This document shows, one piece after another, positions 31,493-40,573 of a DNA stretch of 64,000 bases (position 1 is its first letter; each line of letters starts with the position of its first letter). The stretch spans positions 1,426,001-1,490,000 of the forward strand of contig NZ_CP047452.1 in the NCBI RefSeq assembly GCF_030440595.1. Direction: 5' to 3'. This DNA comes from Corynebacterium glucuronolyticum DSM 44120. GTDB taxonomy: Bacteria > Actinomycetota > Actinomycetes > Mycobacteriales > Mycobacteriaceae. The translations under genes were made by a program, and so were the position numbers. The notes beneath the pieces are model-generated. The model saw only the letters and a program-made list of their open reading frames with translations. It ran no database searches and was not told the DNA's origin.

Positions 31493-31753
31493 TTCATTTT
31501 CTCTCCATCCACTCCCCACAAACCGACGCACGTGGAGCATTTTGTATTCTTTCGTTTTGATCAGTGCCGAATCGTGCGACTGCCACATCTGAGACTTTCA
31601 GGTCCCCCACGGATGTCGCTCGCTCCCAGCACCGGATTATCCCGACAACTTGCTGATCAACGCGTCAAGCGGCGGGTGTTGCGCCACGCCAAACTGACAC
31701 TTCACTAAGTTAATCAATACTGTTACCCGAATTAGAAGGTGGTTTTACACATC

Positions 31754-32314
31754 GTGCCACGCGTTTCCGAAGAAGATCTGCATAATCGCCGAGCAGAAAT
31801 ACTCGACGGAGCACGCCGTTGTTTTGGCCAATATGGCTACGAAGGAGCCACCGTTCGCCGTTTGGAAGGGGCAACGGGAAAGTCCCGCGGTGCAATCTTC
31901 CACCATTTCGACGATAAGGAGGGGCTTTTCTTCGCCCTCGCCCGAGAGGATGCACAGCGACAGGCCGACGTCATTTCCTCCGCCGGATTAGTACAAGTCA
32001 TGCATGAGATTCTCGACCACCCCGAACGACACGATTGGCTTGCTACTCGGTTGGAAGTCGTTCGCCTTGTCCGCACGGATCCCGGGTTCCGGGAGCGTTG
32101 GCAGGACCAACAGGAAATCGTCGATTCGGCTCTGCGTCAACGTCTCGCATCCACCCCCTCAGAGTCTCATCGGGATGCGCATGGTGTAGAGGTCCATCGC
32201 GCATTCCTTGAGACGATCCTGGACGGGCTTATCTCGCGACTGTCGATGGGAGAAGATCCGGATCTCCTCCGGGACGTTCTGGGGCTGGCTGAGCGTGCTG
32301 TGCGTGAGAACTAG
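31754..32314 (+). CDS. acnR: TetR-family repressor of aconitase
   Basis: AcnR represses acn and, in C. glutamicum, responds to citrate/Mg2+ and cell state. The product of about 186 aa opens with the TetR HTH: RRAEILDGARRCFGQYGYEGATVRRLEGATGKSRGAIFHHFDDKEGLFFALARE, nearly the AcnR consensus. The C-terminal ligand domain is complete (HRAFLETILDGLISRLSMGEDPDLL). I use GTG 31754 (VPRVSEEDL), but GTG 31739 is also open. TACTGTTACC upstream may belong to its promoter. The matching operator lies in front of acn, and the next gene is the amidotransferase usually found after acnR. Confidence 0.93.
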   Translation: MPRVSEEDLHNRRAEILDGARRCFGQYGYEGATVRRLEGATGKSRGAIFHHFDDKEGLFFALAREDAQRQADVISSAGLVQVMHEILDHPERHDWLATRLEVVRLVRTDPGFRERWQDQQEIVDSALRQRLASTPSESHRDAHGVEVHRAFLETILDGLISRLSMGEDPDLLRDVLGLAERAVREN

Positions 32315-32361
32315 TTCACCCCACAGCAAAGCCGAAATGAGGGACAAGTAGGATATCCTGC

Positions 32362-33072
32362 ATGTCTTCATTCCTTTTAGTGTCGCCGCGCACCGGTGAC
32401 GGTGTTGTCGCGCAGGAGTATAAGGATTTCCTCCAGGCCACAGGGCTGAGCCGCGACGAACTCACCCAGGTGCAACTGGATAGCACAGAGGATGTCCTTC
32501 CACCCCTCGACGGTTACGACGGCGTCATCGTCGGTGGCAGCCCCTTCAATATCACCGACAAGCTGCATACCCCCAAACAGATTCACATTATGGGGCAGCT
32601 CCGTACACTCATTGATTGCGAGCTCCCTTCAATCTTTATCTGTTTCGGTGCTGGTTTCGTCGCGTCCGAACTTGGTGGAAGCGTCGGGCGCACCCACCCC
32701 GAGGAATCGGGGGGTACAGTCGTCCACCTGACAGAAGATGGGAAGAGGGATCCCCTGCTTTCCTCTTTCCCTGATACGTTCCAGGCACTGACGGGGCACA
32801 CCGAGAACATCACTTTGCTCGACTCGTCGTGTGTTCTCCTCGCCGAGGGGCCAACCTGCCCCGTGCAGATTTTCCGGTACGGGGAACACACGTGGGCAGC
32901 CCAATTCCACGCCGAGATGGATCCTGCATCCATGCAGATTCGAATGAACTTCTACATGGATTACGGGTACTTCCACAAGGAGGACTACGACGCAATCGTG
33001 GCCACCCTTCCCACAGTGGATACTACGTACTCAAATGGGCTGTTAGCCTCGTTTGTCCGTTACTGTCAGTAG
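32362..33072 (+). CDS. class I glutamine amidotransferase-domain protein
   Basis: A 236-aa stand-alone GATase1 protein, counterpart of the gene that follows acnR in C. glutamicum. The triad is present: nucleophile Cys94 in IFICFGAGF, His183 and Glu185 in AAQFHAEMD. The elbow is FICFGAG instead of the usual GICxGHQ, so the substrate may be unusual. No synthase partner is fused or adjacent. It probably hydrolyses gamma-glutamyl compounds or donates ammonia; the acceptor is unknown. It begins 47 bases after acnR and is likely co-transcribed. Confidence 0.85.
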   Translation: MSSFLLVSPRTGDGVVAQEYKDFLQATGLSRDELTQVQLDSTEDVLPPLDGYDGVIVGGSPFNITDKLHTPKQIHIMGQLRTLIDCELPSIFICFGAGFVASELGGSVGRTHPEESGGTVVHLTEDGKRDPLLSSFPDTFQALTGHTENITLLDSSCVLLAEGPTCPVQIFRYGEHTWAAQFHAEMDPASMQIRMNFYMDYGYFHKEDYDAIVATLPTVDTTYSNGLLASFVRYCQ

Positions 33073-33200
33073 CTTGCCGTTCCTTCATGCACCCACTCGA
33101 ATCGTTTCTCCCAAGGGGGCGGGTGGTGCTCTTTGACATTCGGCACAAACACACCGACAATCAATAGATTATCTACCCTCACGCGGAAAGTGACTTAACT

Positions 33201-34652
33201 ATGACTGAACAGGCGGAAAGCCAGCTTAAGAGGGGGTTGAAAGCCCGGCACCTCAATATGATCGCTATCGGTGGCGCAATCGGTACCGGCCTTTTCGTCG
33301 CCTCGGGCACGACTATTTCTCAGGCTGGTCCTGGTGGCGCGCTCGTGGCGTATGCACTGATCGGCATTATGGTGTACCTCATCATGCAGTCCCTTGGTGA
33401 GATGGCTGCCTACCTCCCGGTAGCCGGTTCGTTTCAGGAGTATGCACGCCGGTTCGTCTCCCCCAGCTTCGGCTTCGCCATGGGGTGGAACTACTGGTTC
33501 AACTGGGCGATCACCGTTGCTGCAGAGCTTGTCGCTGCCGCACTTGTGATGAAGTACTGGTTTCCGGAGGTGCCATCGATTATTTGGTCTGTAGTCTTCC
33601 TAGCTGCGATATTCCTTATCAATGCGCTTTCCTCACGGGCCTACGGTGAAAGTGAATTCTGGTTCGCACTTATCAAGGTCGTCACCGTGTTAGTGTTCCT
33701 GGCCTTGGGAACCTTCATGATCATCCGAATTTTCTTCAGCGCGGAGTCTGCGCTAGAAAATTGGACCACAGGCGAGGCTCCCTTTGTTAACGGCGGCTTC
33801 GGTATCCTCATGGTGTTCATCGCCGCAGGTTATTCCTTCCAGGGGACAGAGCTCGTGGGTGTGGCTGCGGGGGAGGCGGAGAATCCTGAGGAAACAATCC
33901 CGAAGGCAATCCGCACGATCTTTTGGCGCATCATGATCTTCTATATTGGAGCCATCGCAGTCATCGGCTTCCTCATTCCGTACACAGATCCGAACCTGCT
34001 CAACGCTTCGGAATCGAACATCGCGATCTCCCCGTTCACGCTTGTTTTTGACCGCGTTGGCGTTGCCTTCGCCGCTGCTCTCATGAACGCTGTGATCCTA
34101 ACGTCGGTACTTTCCGCCGGTAACTCAGGGCTGTTCGCTTCCACGCGCATGCTGTACGCTTTGGCCACCGAGGGGCAGGCTCCACAATTCTTTGCCAAGC
34201 TGACATCCCACGGAGTGCCCCTTCGCGCACTGTGTGCAACGACGGTTGTCGGTATGACCGGTTTTATTACCTCCATTGTTGGAGACGGCACAGCCTACAC
34301 CTTCCTGCTCACCCTCTCCGCTCTCGCGGGCTTTATCACGTGGATCGGCATCTCCTGGTCGCACTATAAATTCCGTTTGGCTCTCCGTGCTCAGAACGTT
34401 CCGCTGGAATCTCTCCCCTACAAGAGTCCCTTCTTCCCGCTCGGTGCAATCGTGGCGCTCGTGCTGTGCTTCGGTGTTGTCATCGGGCAGGCGATCGGTC
34501 CTGTCGCTGCGGGAGAGGACTTCCTGGCAATACTCACCCCCTACCTGGGAATTCCTGTGTTCCTTGCTCTGTGGGGCATTCACAAGCTCGTCACTGGTCT
34601 TCCAGCTGTGAAGCCGACTGAGGCTGATCTTGAACGGAACAAGAACTGGTAG
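33201..34652 (+). CDS. lysP: APC-superfamily amino-acid permease, lysine-specific (LysP) type
   Basis: A 483-aa 12-helix permease. It follows E. coli LysP nearly throughout as I recall that sequence: LKARHLNMIAIGGAIGTGLFVASGTTISQAGPGGALVAY at the N-terminus, FGFAMGWNYWFNWAITVAAELVAAALVMKYWFP, FSFQGTEL-like AGYSFQGTELVGVAAGEAENPE, and AVILTSVLSAGNSGLFASTRMLY. The GxGxGLF motif lines the substrate site. Proton-coupled lysine uptake is the best guess; other basic or aromatic amino acids remain possible. ATG 33201 follows GGAAAG. It is monocistronic, ending at a strong terminator. Confidence 0.85.
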   Translation: MTEQAESQLKRGLKARHLNMIAIGGAIGTGLFVASGTTISQAGPGGALVAYALIGIMVYLIMQSLGEMAAYLPVAGSFQEYARRFVSPSFGFAMGWNYWFNWAITVAAELVAAALVMKYWFPEVPSIIWSVVFLAAIFLINALSSRAYGESEFWFALIKVVTVLVFLALGTFMIIRIFFSAESALENWTTGEAPFVNGGFGILMVFIAAGYSFQGTELVGVAAGEAENPEETIPKAIRTIFWRIMIFYIGAIAVIGFLIPYTDPNLLNASESNIAISPFTLVFDRVGVAFAAALMNAVILTSVLSAGNSGLFASTRMLYALATEGQAPQFFAKLTSHGVPLRALCATTVVGMTGFITSIVGDGTAYTFLLTLSALAGFITWIGISWSHYKFRLALRAQNVPLESLPYKSPFFPLGAIVALVLCFGVVIGQAIGPVAAGEDFLAILTPYLGIPVFLALWGIHKLVTGLPAVKPTEADLERNKNW

Positions 34653-34690
34653 GTTATCTCCGCTTTTCGACGTCTCCATCCACCGTCGCA

Positions 34691-34728
34691 GAAGGGGCCC
34701 CGTTACCTGTTGTAACGAGGCCCCTTCC
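34691..34728. terminator. bidirectional terminator after lysP
   Basis: GAAGGGGCC-CCGTTAC and GTAACG-AGGCCCCTTC form a stem of about 15 bp around CTGTT, 38 bases after the permease stop and 69 before the convergent DUF4112 gene end. Confidence 0.88.
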
Positions 34729-34796
34729 GTGTGTCTACCCCTAGCGAGACGATGCGAAGCGAGACCAAAAGAAAATGGATCTGCTCGCCACCTCCT

Positions 34797-35333
34797 CTAG
34801 AACCAGCCGATCTGTCCAACTATGAAGGCGATGAGCCAAATGATGAGAGCGAGGACGGCTACGAATGCGAGGACAACAAGGACTCCCACCACAATGAAGT
34901 ACCTCTTCGCACTCATCTTGGCCTGGTTTCCATCGGCGATCGCATTTTCCAAAAGCGCCACATTGCGCCGATTTGCCTTAAACAAAAAGTCGAACGCGTC
35001 ACCGACAAGGGGGATGCTTCCGATGAGTGAGTCCAGCCCCATGTTGACAATCATCCTGAGCAGAACCAGTAATGGGACCCGGTACCGGAGGCCGTCGATA
35101 AGCGTCGAACCAGTTGCAACCATGGTGACAATATCGCCGGCGCCGGGGACGAGCCCCACGAGTGGATCAAGTCCGACGCGACGGTTCGTGCCCGGGATGG
35201 TGATGAGATCGTCGAGAAGCCAGGCGAGTGTACGTGAGGTTCCGCCGTGGCGCTGCCGTGCTCGCGTGACGGGCTCATCCTTTTGAACGGGTAGGTCATC
35301 AAATTCCTTCACGGTGGCCAATGTAAAGCACAC
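34797..35333 (-). CDS. DUF4112-family membrane protein
   Basis: A 178-aa protein of unknown function. The family core is clear: LAWLLDDLITIPGTNRRVGLDPLVGLVPGAGDIVTMVATGSTLIDGLR, then LRMIVNMGLDSLIGSIPLVGDAFDFLFKANRRNVALLE. Two C-terminal hydrophobic helices (FIVVGVLVVLAFVAVLALIIWLIAFIVG) insert in the membrane; the amphipathic G-D/P-rich segments may re-enter it. GTG 35333 is the first start of the frame; GTG seven codons later is equally plausible since no ribosome site is evident. Confidence 0.85.
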   Translation of the reverse strand: MCFTLATVKEFDDLPVQKDEPVTRARQRHGGTSRTLAWLLDDLITIPGTNRRVGLDPLVGLVPGAGDIVTMVATGSTLIDGLRYRVPLLVLLRMIVNMGLDSLIGSIPLVGDAFDFLFKANRRNVALLENAIADGNQAKMSAKRYFIVVGVLVVLAFVAVLALIIWLIAFIVGQIGWF

Positions 35334-35371
35334 GGGCGCGAGAAGCTAATCGGAGCGAATTGGGTCCGCCC

Positions 35372-35454
35372 TGTGCACGCCTTTCCTACCCTCGTTTGTT
35401 GTGCACGCCTTTACTACCCTCGTCGTATGCTGTGCACGCCTTTACTACCCTCGT
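35372..35454. repeat. three 24-bp direct repeats upstream of the ACT gene
   Basis: TGTGCACGCCTTTCCTACCC/TCGT at 35372-35395, and TGTGCACGCCTTTACTACCC/TCGT at 35400-35423 and 35431-35454: three copies differing at one base, spaced 28 and 31 bases. Each contains the palindrome GTGCAC. They end 73 bases before the ACT-domain -10 box. Confidence 0.92.
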
Positions 35455-35526
35455 ATGGTGTGCGCACGAACAGGATGGTCGCTTGAGCGAAGAATCCCCC
35501 AATGCATAATTCTCACGTCAGGGGGT

Positions 35527-35532
35527 TATACT
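35527..35532 (+). promoter_or_regulatory. -10 box of the ACT/DUF711 operon
   Basis: TATACT lies eight bases before ATG 35541 and no ribosome site is present, so the message is probably leaderless. Confidence 0.55.
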
Positions 35533-35540
35533 CATTTTTC

Positions 35541-35807
35541 ATGATCGCGATTATCACCGTGACGGGCCCAGATCATACTGGCATCGTCTCCGCCGTAACC
35601 ACGGCACTTGCAGAAAAGAATGTGAATATTTTGAACATCAGCCAGACGATCATGGATGGCTACTTCACCATGATTTTGCATGGGGAATGTGACGACGGTA
35701 CTAACATCGCTGACCTTAAAGAACACATGTCCGGAGTGGGAGATAGCCAAAAGGTCGTGATCCGCGTCCAGTCCGAGGCCATCTTCACCGCTATGCACCG
35801 TGTATAG
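35541..35807 (+). CDS. ACT-domain protein (UPF0237 type)
   Basis: An 88-aa protein that is one ACT domain plus a short second half: [46 protein letters not shown], with the ligand-binding G-P-D-x-x-G turn. ACT domains bind amino acids or related small molecules and regulate partner enzymes. It is followed ten bases later by the DUF711 gene, its constant partner in many bacteria. The frame is open to 35502, but the -10 box at 35527 favours ATG 35541. Confidence 0.92.
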   Translation: MIAIITVTGPDHTGIVSAVTTALAEKNVNILNISQTIMDGYFTMILHGECDDGTNIADLKEHMSGVGDSQKVVIRVQSEAIFTAMHRV

Positions 35808-35817
35808 GGGACCTGTT

Positions 35818-37203
35818 ATGAATACACCGCTACATGCCTCTCCCCTAGTAACCAATTCCTCGGACATCCTCGAGACGATCAACATGGTTGAGCGGATGCG
35901 GCTCGATATCCGTACTGTCACCATGGGCATTAACCTCCTTGGCTGCATTCGCACGACGATGCAGGAGACCGCCGACGCGGTCTACGAGCACATCGTCAGC
36001 ACCGCCCACGACCTGGTTCCCGTGTGTGAGGGAATTGAGGACGAGCTCGGCATTCCGATTGTCAACAAGCGCATTTCTGTCACCCCAGTCGGCATCCTCG
36101 CGACCGCCGTTGACGGTGATCCCGTTCTCATCGCAGAGGCGCTGGATAAGGCTGCTGCTGAAGTCGGAGTCGACTTCATCGGCGGCTACACCGCACTGTG
36201 CGACAAGGGGTTGACAGCAGGCGAAAAGCGCCTCATAGAATCCATGCCACGAGCACTGTCACAAACAAATATCGTGTGTGGCTCAGTCAACGTCGGTTCA
36301 TCCCGCGCCGGTATCAACATTGATGTTGTGAAGCTGCTTGGCACCGTGATCAAGGATGCCGCCGAAGCCACGAAGGATGCCTCTGCTATCGCCTGCGCGA
36401 AGCTCGTTGTTTTTGCCAATGCAGTCAGCGACAACCCGTTCATGGCAGGAGCTTTCCACGGCGTGGAAGAAGCCGATGTGGTGATCAATGTCGGGGTGTC
36501 CGGCCCCGGTGTCGTCGATCGTGCCATCGGCACGCTGGAGGGTGCCACACTCGATCAGGTGGCGGCGGAAATTAAGCGCGCTGCCTTTAAGATCACCCGT
36601 GCTGGCCAGCTCGTCGGCACGATGGCTTCGGAGCGACTTGGCGTGCCGTTTGGCATCGTCGACCTCTCGCTTGCGCCTACGGCTGAACAGGGCGACTCCG
36701 TCGCCCACATCCTTGAGCACATGGGCCTGGAACAGGTCGGTACCCACGGCACGACGGCAGCATTGGCGCTGCTTAACGATGCCGTAAAGAAGGGTGGTCT
36801 CATGGCCTGCTCGCGCATTGGTGGTCTCTCGGGGTCATTCATCCCTGTGTCTGAAGATAAGGGCATGATCGATGCCGTCCGGGCAGGTACTCTCCGGATC
36901 GAGAAACTCGAGGCTATGACGTGCATTTGCTCTGTCGGGCTCGACATGATCGCGATTCCGGGCGACACGACGGCCTCCACGATTTCTGCGATGATTGCCG
37001 ATGAGGCAGCCATCGGCGTGATGAACCATAAAACAACCGCAGTCCGCGTTATCCCCGTTCCAGGTGCCACCGTGGGCGACGACGTGGACTTCGGCGGTCT
37101 CCTGGGCTACGCACCGGTCATCGAGGTGGGCCAGAAATCGGCAGAAGCCTTCGTCTCCCGTGGCGGGTTCATCCCCGCGCCTGTCCACGGGTTCCGCAAT
37201 TAG
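35818..37203 (+). CDS. DUF711 / UPF0210 family protein
   Basis: A 461-aa cytosolic protein of the UPF0210 family, distantly related to pyruvate formate-lyase-like barrels in some classifications. Conserved stretches include [74 protein letters not shown] and the Cys-containing [20 protein letters not shown], ending with APVIEVG. No biochemical activity is established to my knowledge. ATG 35818 follows ATAGGGG. The ACT gene/DUF711 pair suggests that an amino-acid-like ligand controls this protein; that is inference. Confidence 0.92.
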   Translation: MNTPLHASPLVTNSSDILETINMVERMRLDIRTVTMGINLLGCIRTTMQETADAVYEHIVSTAHDLVPVCEGIEDELGIPIVNKRISVTPVGILATAVDGDPVLIAEALDKAAAEVGVDFIGGYTALCDKGLTAGEKRLIESMPRALSQTNIVCGSVNVGSSRAGINIDVVKLLGTVIKDAAEATKDASAIACAKLVVFANAVSDNPFMAGAFHGVEEADVVINVGVSGPGVVDRAIGTLEGATLDQVAAEIKRAAFKITRAGQLVGTMASERLGVPFGIVDLSLAPTAEQGDSVAHILEHMGLEQVGTHGTTAALALLNDAVKKGGLMACSRIGGLSGSFIPVSEDKGMIDAVRAGTLRIEKLEAMTCICSVGLDMIAIPGDTTASTISAMIADEAAIGVMNHKTTAVRVIPVPGATVGDDVDFGGLLGYAPVIEVGQKSAEAFVSRGGFIPAPVHGFRN

Positions 37204-37242
37204 TTTGTAGAGCCCTTATATAGCGCGGCGACGGCCACAAAG

Positions 37243-37287
37243 AAAAAGGCTGCAACCGAATTTTTTCGTTCGGCTGCAGCCTTTTTA
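37243..37287. terminator. bidirectional terminator after DUF711
   Basis: AAAAAGGCTGCA-ACCGAA and TTCGG-CTGCAGCCTTTTT pair over about 17 bp with T-runs on both strands. It serves both the DUF711 gene and the convergent ABC-F gene. Confidence 0.93.
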
Positions 37288-37356
37288 TAAACAACTCACT
37301 TCCTCATTGCTTCATCTTTCGGAGCCGCATAAGTTCCTGGACACGGCGGCAAAGAG

Positions 37357-38988
37357 CTAAGTCAGCTCGACGATTTCCATGTACTCATCGTTCCACAGAT
37401 CCTCGGTGCCATCAGGCAGGATGATGACACGCTCAGGATCAAGCGCCCTCACAGCACCTGGGTCGTGCGTCACGAGGACGACGGCGCCCTTGTACGTGCG
37501 CAGCGCATCGAGCACCTGCTCGCGCGAGACAGGATCCAAGTTGTTCGTCGGCTCGTCGAGAAGCAAAACATTGGCACGGGAGGAAACAAGCGTGGCCAGC
37601 GCGAGACGGGTCTGCTCACCGCCCGAGAGAGTTCCCGCGCGTTGCTCCAGCTGGTCGCCAGAGAACATGAAGGCACCGAGCAGACTGCGCAGCTGCTGCT
37701 CGTCGGCATCGGGACAGGCGGCTATCGTGTTTTCCCACACCGTCGCATTTTGATCGATGGTGTCGTGTTCCTGGGCAAAGTAGCCAATCTTCAGGCCATG
37801 ACCGCGGACGATACCGCCTTCGCCGTCGGTGCGCTCAACACCGGCGAGAAGTTTCAGCAGCGTCGTTTTACCTGCGCCGTTGAAGCCGAGGATCACCACA
37901 CGGGAGCCCTTATCCACGGCGAGATCCACGCCCGCAAACACCTCAAGCGAGCCGTACATCTTGGTCAAGCCTGTGGCATTAAGCGGGGTTTTGCCGCACG
38001 GAGCCGGATCCGGGAAGGAAATATGGGCGACTTTGTCGTGCTGACGCACCTCATCGGTCCGGGCAACCATCTTTTCTGCGCGCGCCCGCATCTGCTTGGC
38101 TGCGGCGGCCTTCGTCGCCTTCGCGCCCAATTTATCCGCCTGCTTGAGCAGCGCAGCAGCTTTCTTTTCCGCGTTGGCGCGCTCCCGCCTGCGGCGCGCT
38201 TCGTCCGTTGCCCGGGCATCAACGTACTTGTCCCACCCCATGTTGTACACGTCTGCCTCAGCACGCACAGCGTCGAGGAACCAGATCTTGTTGCACACGG
38301 CTTTGAGAAGCTCCACGTCGTGGGAAATCATGAGGAGTCCGCCCTCGTGCTTGCGGAGAAATTCACGTAGCCAGGAAATTGAGTCACTATCCAGGTGGTT
38401 GGTCGGCTCGTCGAGAAGCAGAGTCATCGTCGACTTCCCGGAACCGGCCGTGGATCCGAAGAGGATCTGCGCCAGCTCCACGCGTCGGCGCTGACCACCG
38501 GACAGCGTCTTCAGGGGCTGGTCGAGTACACGGGCCGGAAGCCCCAAGGAGTCGCAGATCCGTGCAGCTTCTGCTGCTGCTTCGTAACCGCCGAGGGAGT
38601 GGTAGCGTTCCTCCAACCGGGAATACTTCTTAATGGCATTGGCCTGCTTGTTGGGGTCCATGGTTGTCTCCATGATCTCCTGCTGGCGCTCCATTGAGGT
38701 CTTAATCTCCCCCAGGCCACGGGCGGAAAGGACGCGGTCACGTGCCGTCTGCTCAATATTTCCTTCGCGGGAATCCTGTGGCAGGTAGCCGATATCTCCG
38801 GAACGCTTGACAGAACCCCGCCAGGGTTCCGTCTCTCCGGAGAGAATACGCATGGTGGTGGTCTTTCCCGCACCGTTGCGGCCCACCAGCCCGATTCTGT
38901 CGCCGGGCTGCACACGAAGATGCTGCCCCGGAGCCGTCAGAAGTGTCCGGGCACCGACACGTACCTCTAAATCCTGCGTAACAATCAC
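37357..38988 (-). CDS. ABC-F family ATPase (Rv1473-like)
   Basis: A 543-aa soluble protein with two ABC domains and no membrane segment. Domain 1 has Walker A GLVGRNGAGKTTT and signature LSGGQRRRVELAQILF, then LLLDEPTNHLDSDS. A basic linker (ARRRRERANAEKKAAALLKQADKLGAK) stands where ABC-F proteins reach into the ribosome. Domain 2 has ILGFNGAGKTTLLK, LSGGEQTRLALATL and LLLDEPTNNLDP. ABC-F proteins rescue or protect ribosomes; M. tuberculosis Rv1473 sits near acn in the same way and was once called a macrolide exporter. GTG 38988 is chosen because TACACT lies just upstream; the frame is open to 39030. Confidence 0.92.
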   Translation of the reverse strand: MIVTQDLEVRVGARTLLTAPGQHLRVQPGDRIGLVGRNGAGKTTTMRILSGETEPWRGSVKRSGDIGYLPQDSREGNIEQTARDRVLSARGLGEIKTSMERQQEIMETTMDPNKQANAIKKYSRLEERYHSLGGYEAAAEAARICDSLGLPARVLDQPLKTLSGGQRRRVELAQILFGSTAGSGKSTMTLLLDEPTNHLDSDSISWLREFLRKHEGGLLMISHDVELLKAVCNKIWFLDAVRAEADVYNMGWDKYVDARATDEARRRRERANAEKKAAALLKQADKLGAKATKAAAAKQMRARAEKMVARTDEVRQHDKVAHISFPDPAPCGKTPLNATGLTKMYGSLEVFAGVDLAVDKGSRVVILGFNGAGKTTLLKLLAGVERTDGEGGIVRGHGLKIGYFAQEHDTIDQNATVWENTIAACPDADEQQLRSLLGAFMFSGDQLEQRAGTLSGGEQTRLALATLVSSRANVLLLDEPTNNLDPVSREQVLDALRTYKGAVVLVTHDPGAVRALDPERVIILPDGTEDLWNDEYMEIVELT

Positions 38989-39331
38989 GGCGATACAGTG
39001 TACAACACCGCCAAAGCAACCCCTAGCCACGACGGCAGGTGCCTGAGGGCGAAGGCGCCATCGCTACGCAATATCGATACTGCACCTAAACAGCGCACTC
39101 TGTCGCCTCGTTGATGTTTCCCGACGGGCGCATGGACCTGGGAGGGGCGAAACAGATGGCGGACCATTTGGATGCACTGTGGATTGTGACATCGGATTGT
39201 GGCATCGACATCTGACTTCAGTGCGCACACCCCGCACCGAAGACCACCGTGCATAGGAACTCGCTGCCCAGAAGCGTTGTCCCTGGAGTATCTCCACTTC
39301 GGCGTGCAGAGGCATGTGTAGAAGCAGTATT

Positions 39332-39362
39332 TTGCCACGTCCCCGCATGTGGCACCTACAAT
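39332..39362 (+). promoter_or_regulatory. promoter of the cyclase-like gene
   Basis: TTGCCA (39332) and TACAAT (39357-39362) are separated by 19 bases; the latter ends six bases before ATG 39369, which fits a leaderless transcript. The rest of the divergent 380-base gap from 38989 holds only the ABC-F start region and the inverted pair ATTGTGACATCGGATTGTGGCA near 39182-39203. Confidence 0.5.
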
Positions 39363-39368
39363 CAAGCC

Positions 39369-40505
39369 ATGAAACTCGCCGTTATCGGACTAGGCCCCGC
39401 TGGTCTCGCCATCGCACACCGCGCGTCGGTACGCGGGTGGCAGGTGGCCGGGTGGGATCCGCAACCACCACCGACGCATGTCCTCAGCGTTTTTGCCGAT
39501 GAGCTCCCCCACTGGGCGGCATCCCTGCCAGAGCAATCCGTTTCTTCACCTGTCGTCTACACACACGACAGGCAGCGGATCTGTCTCAACCGCGACTATC
39601 TCGTCCTTGACAATCCCCGTGTATGGAAGGCGCTTACGACTTTTCCCGTTCACCGCGAAGCCGTCGATGCCGATAGCGTCACCGCCGAGGACTTAGGAGC
39701 AGACATTGTCATCGACGCACGCGGTACGCGGGACCTCTTTTCCAGCGGAACGCCAGTCCAGGTTGCGACTGATAGTTACCAGCGGGGTCAACACGAGACA
39801 GTGTTCATGGACTTCCGCACAGATGAACCGGATCATTTTCTCTACACGGTGCCGCTGGCAAACGGCGATTACCTCCAGCAGGACACCATCCTTGCCACGC
39901 GAACTCCCAGTAAAGGGCGCAGGGGCAACAACTGTAGCAGTAGCGGTAACAATGACGGCGCTTGCGGCAACGGCCGCACTGGCACCGACGTGTTCATTCC
40001 TCTGGCCCCTCGAGCGTACACAGGGCCGCATGTCCCCTATGGCTCCCGCGCTGGTTTTATCAATCCGTTTACTGGCTACTCCATCGCCACGTCGTTTCGC
40101 TTTGCGGATCCCACCCTCGACGCACTGGAGGCTCGCAGCCACCATCAGCAACGTTCCGAGACACGCATTCTAGACCGCTTTGCCAGACTGGGGAAAACCA
40201 CTGCTTCTTCCGTGCGAGGTGACCAGGAAGCTGTTTCTCCGTCTCCCTTATTTCCCTGGCAGACAAGGAGATTCCGCGCAGATGAAGCATTGTCTCAGCG
40301 CTGTCTCACCTGTCTTCTCGCGCTTCCGTTGGAAACCCGCCGAAACGTGATTGAATCTGTGTTCACGCTCTCCCCAGATCTGGCCCGAAACTTCCTCATT
40401 TTGGGACATCCAAGCGCTACCCTTAAGGGGATGGCTCGCATCTGGATTGGTTTACGCGATAGCACTGACAAAGCGAAGCTTGTACGCGCTTTTGCCACCA
40501 GTTAG
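39369..40505 (+). CDS. lycopene-cyclase-like FAD oxidoreductase
   Basis: A 378-aa flavoprotein. The N-terminal MKLAVIGLGPAGLAIAHRASVRGWQVAGWD is a Rossmann dinucleotide motif. ADIVIDARGTRDL matches the second FAD element, and YGSRAGFINPFTGYSIATSFRFAD corresponds to the GxRAGxxHPxTGYS motif of the CrtY/CrtL lycopene beta-cyclases. The C-terminus has LPLETRRNVIESVFTLSPDLARNFL. Family members cyclise carotenoid ends with reduced FAD. Two cautions: no crt gene is near, and a low-complexity Gly/Asn/Ser/Cys insertion sits at about residues 180-207 (NNCSSSGNNDGACGNGRTG). Whether it acts on carotenoids is open. Confidence 0.75.
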   Translation: MKLAVIGLGPAGLAIAHRASVRGWQVAGWDPQPPPTHVLSVFADELPHWAASLPEQSVSSPVVYTHDRQRICLNRDYLVLDNPRVWKALTTFPVHREAVDADSVTAEDLGADIVIDARGTRDLFSSGTPVQVATDSYQRGQHETVFMDFRTDEPDHFLYTVPLANGDYLQQDTILATRTPSKGRRGNNCSSSGNNDGACGNGRTGTDVFIPLAPRAYTGPHVPYGSRAGFINPFTGYSIATSFRFADPTLDALEARSHHQQRSETRILDRFARLGKTTASSVRGDQEAVSPSPLFPWQTRRFRADEALSQRCLTCLLALPLETRRNVIESVFTLSPDLARNFLILGHPSATLKGMARIWIGLRDSTDKAKLVRAFATS

Positions 40506-40573
40506 GCCACAGAACAAGAGGCAGGCTTTTTATGCTGCCGCAGCACGCACTCACTGGACACGAAAGGATACCC

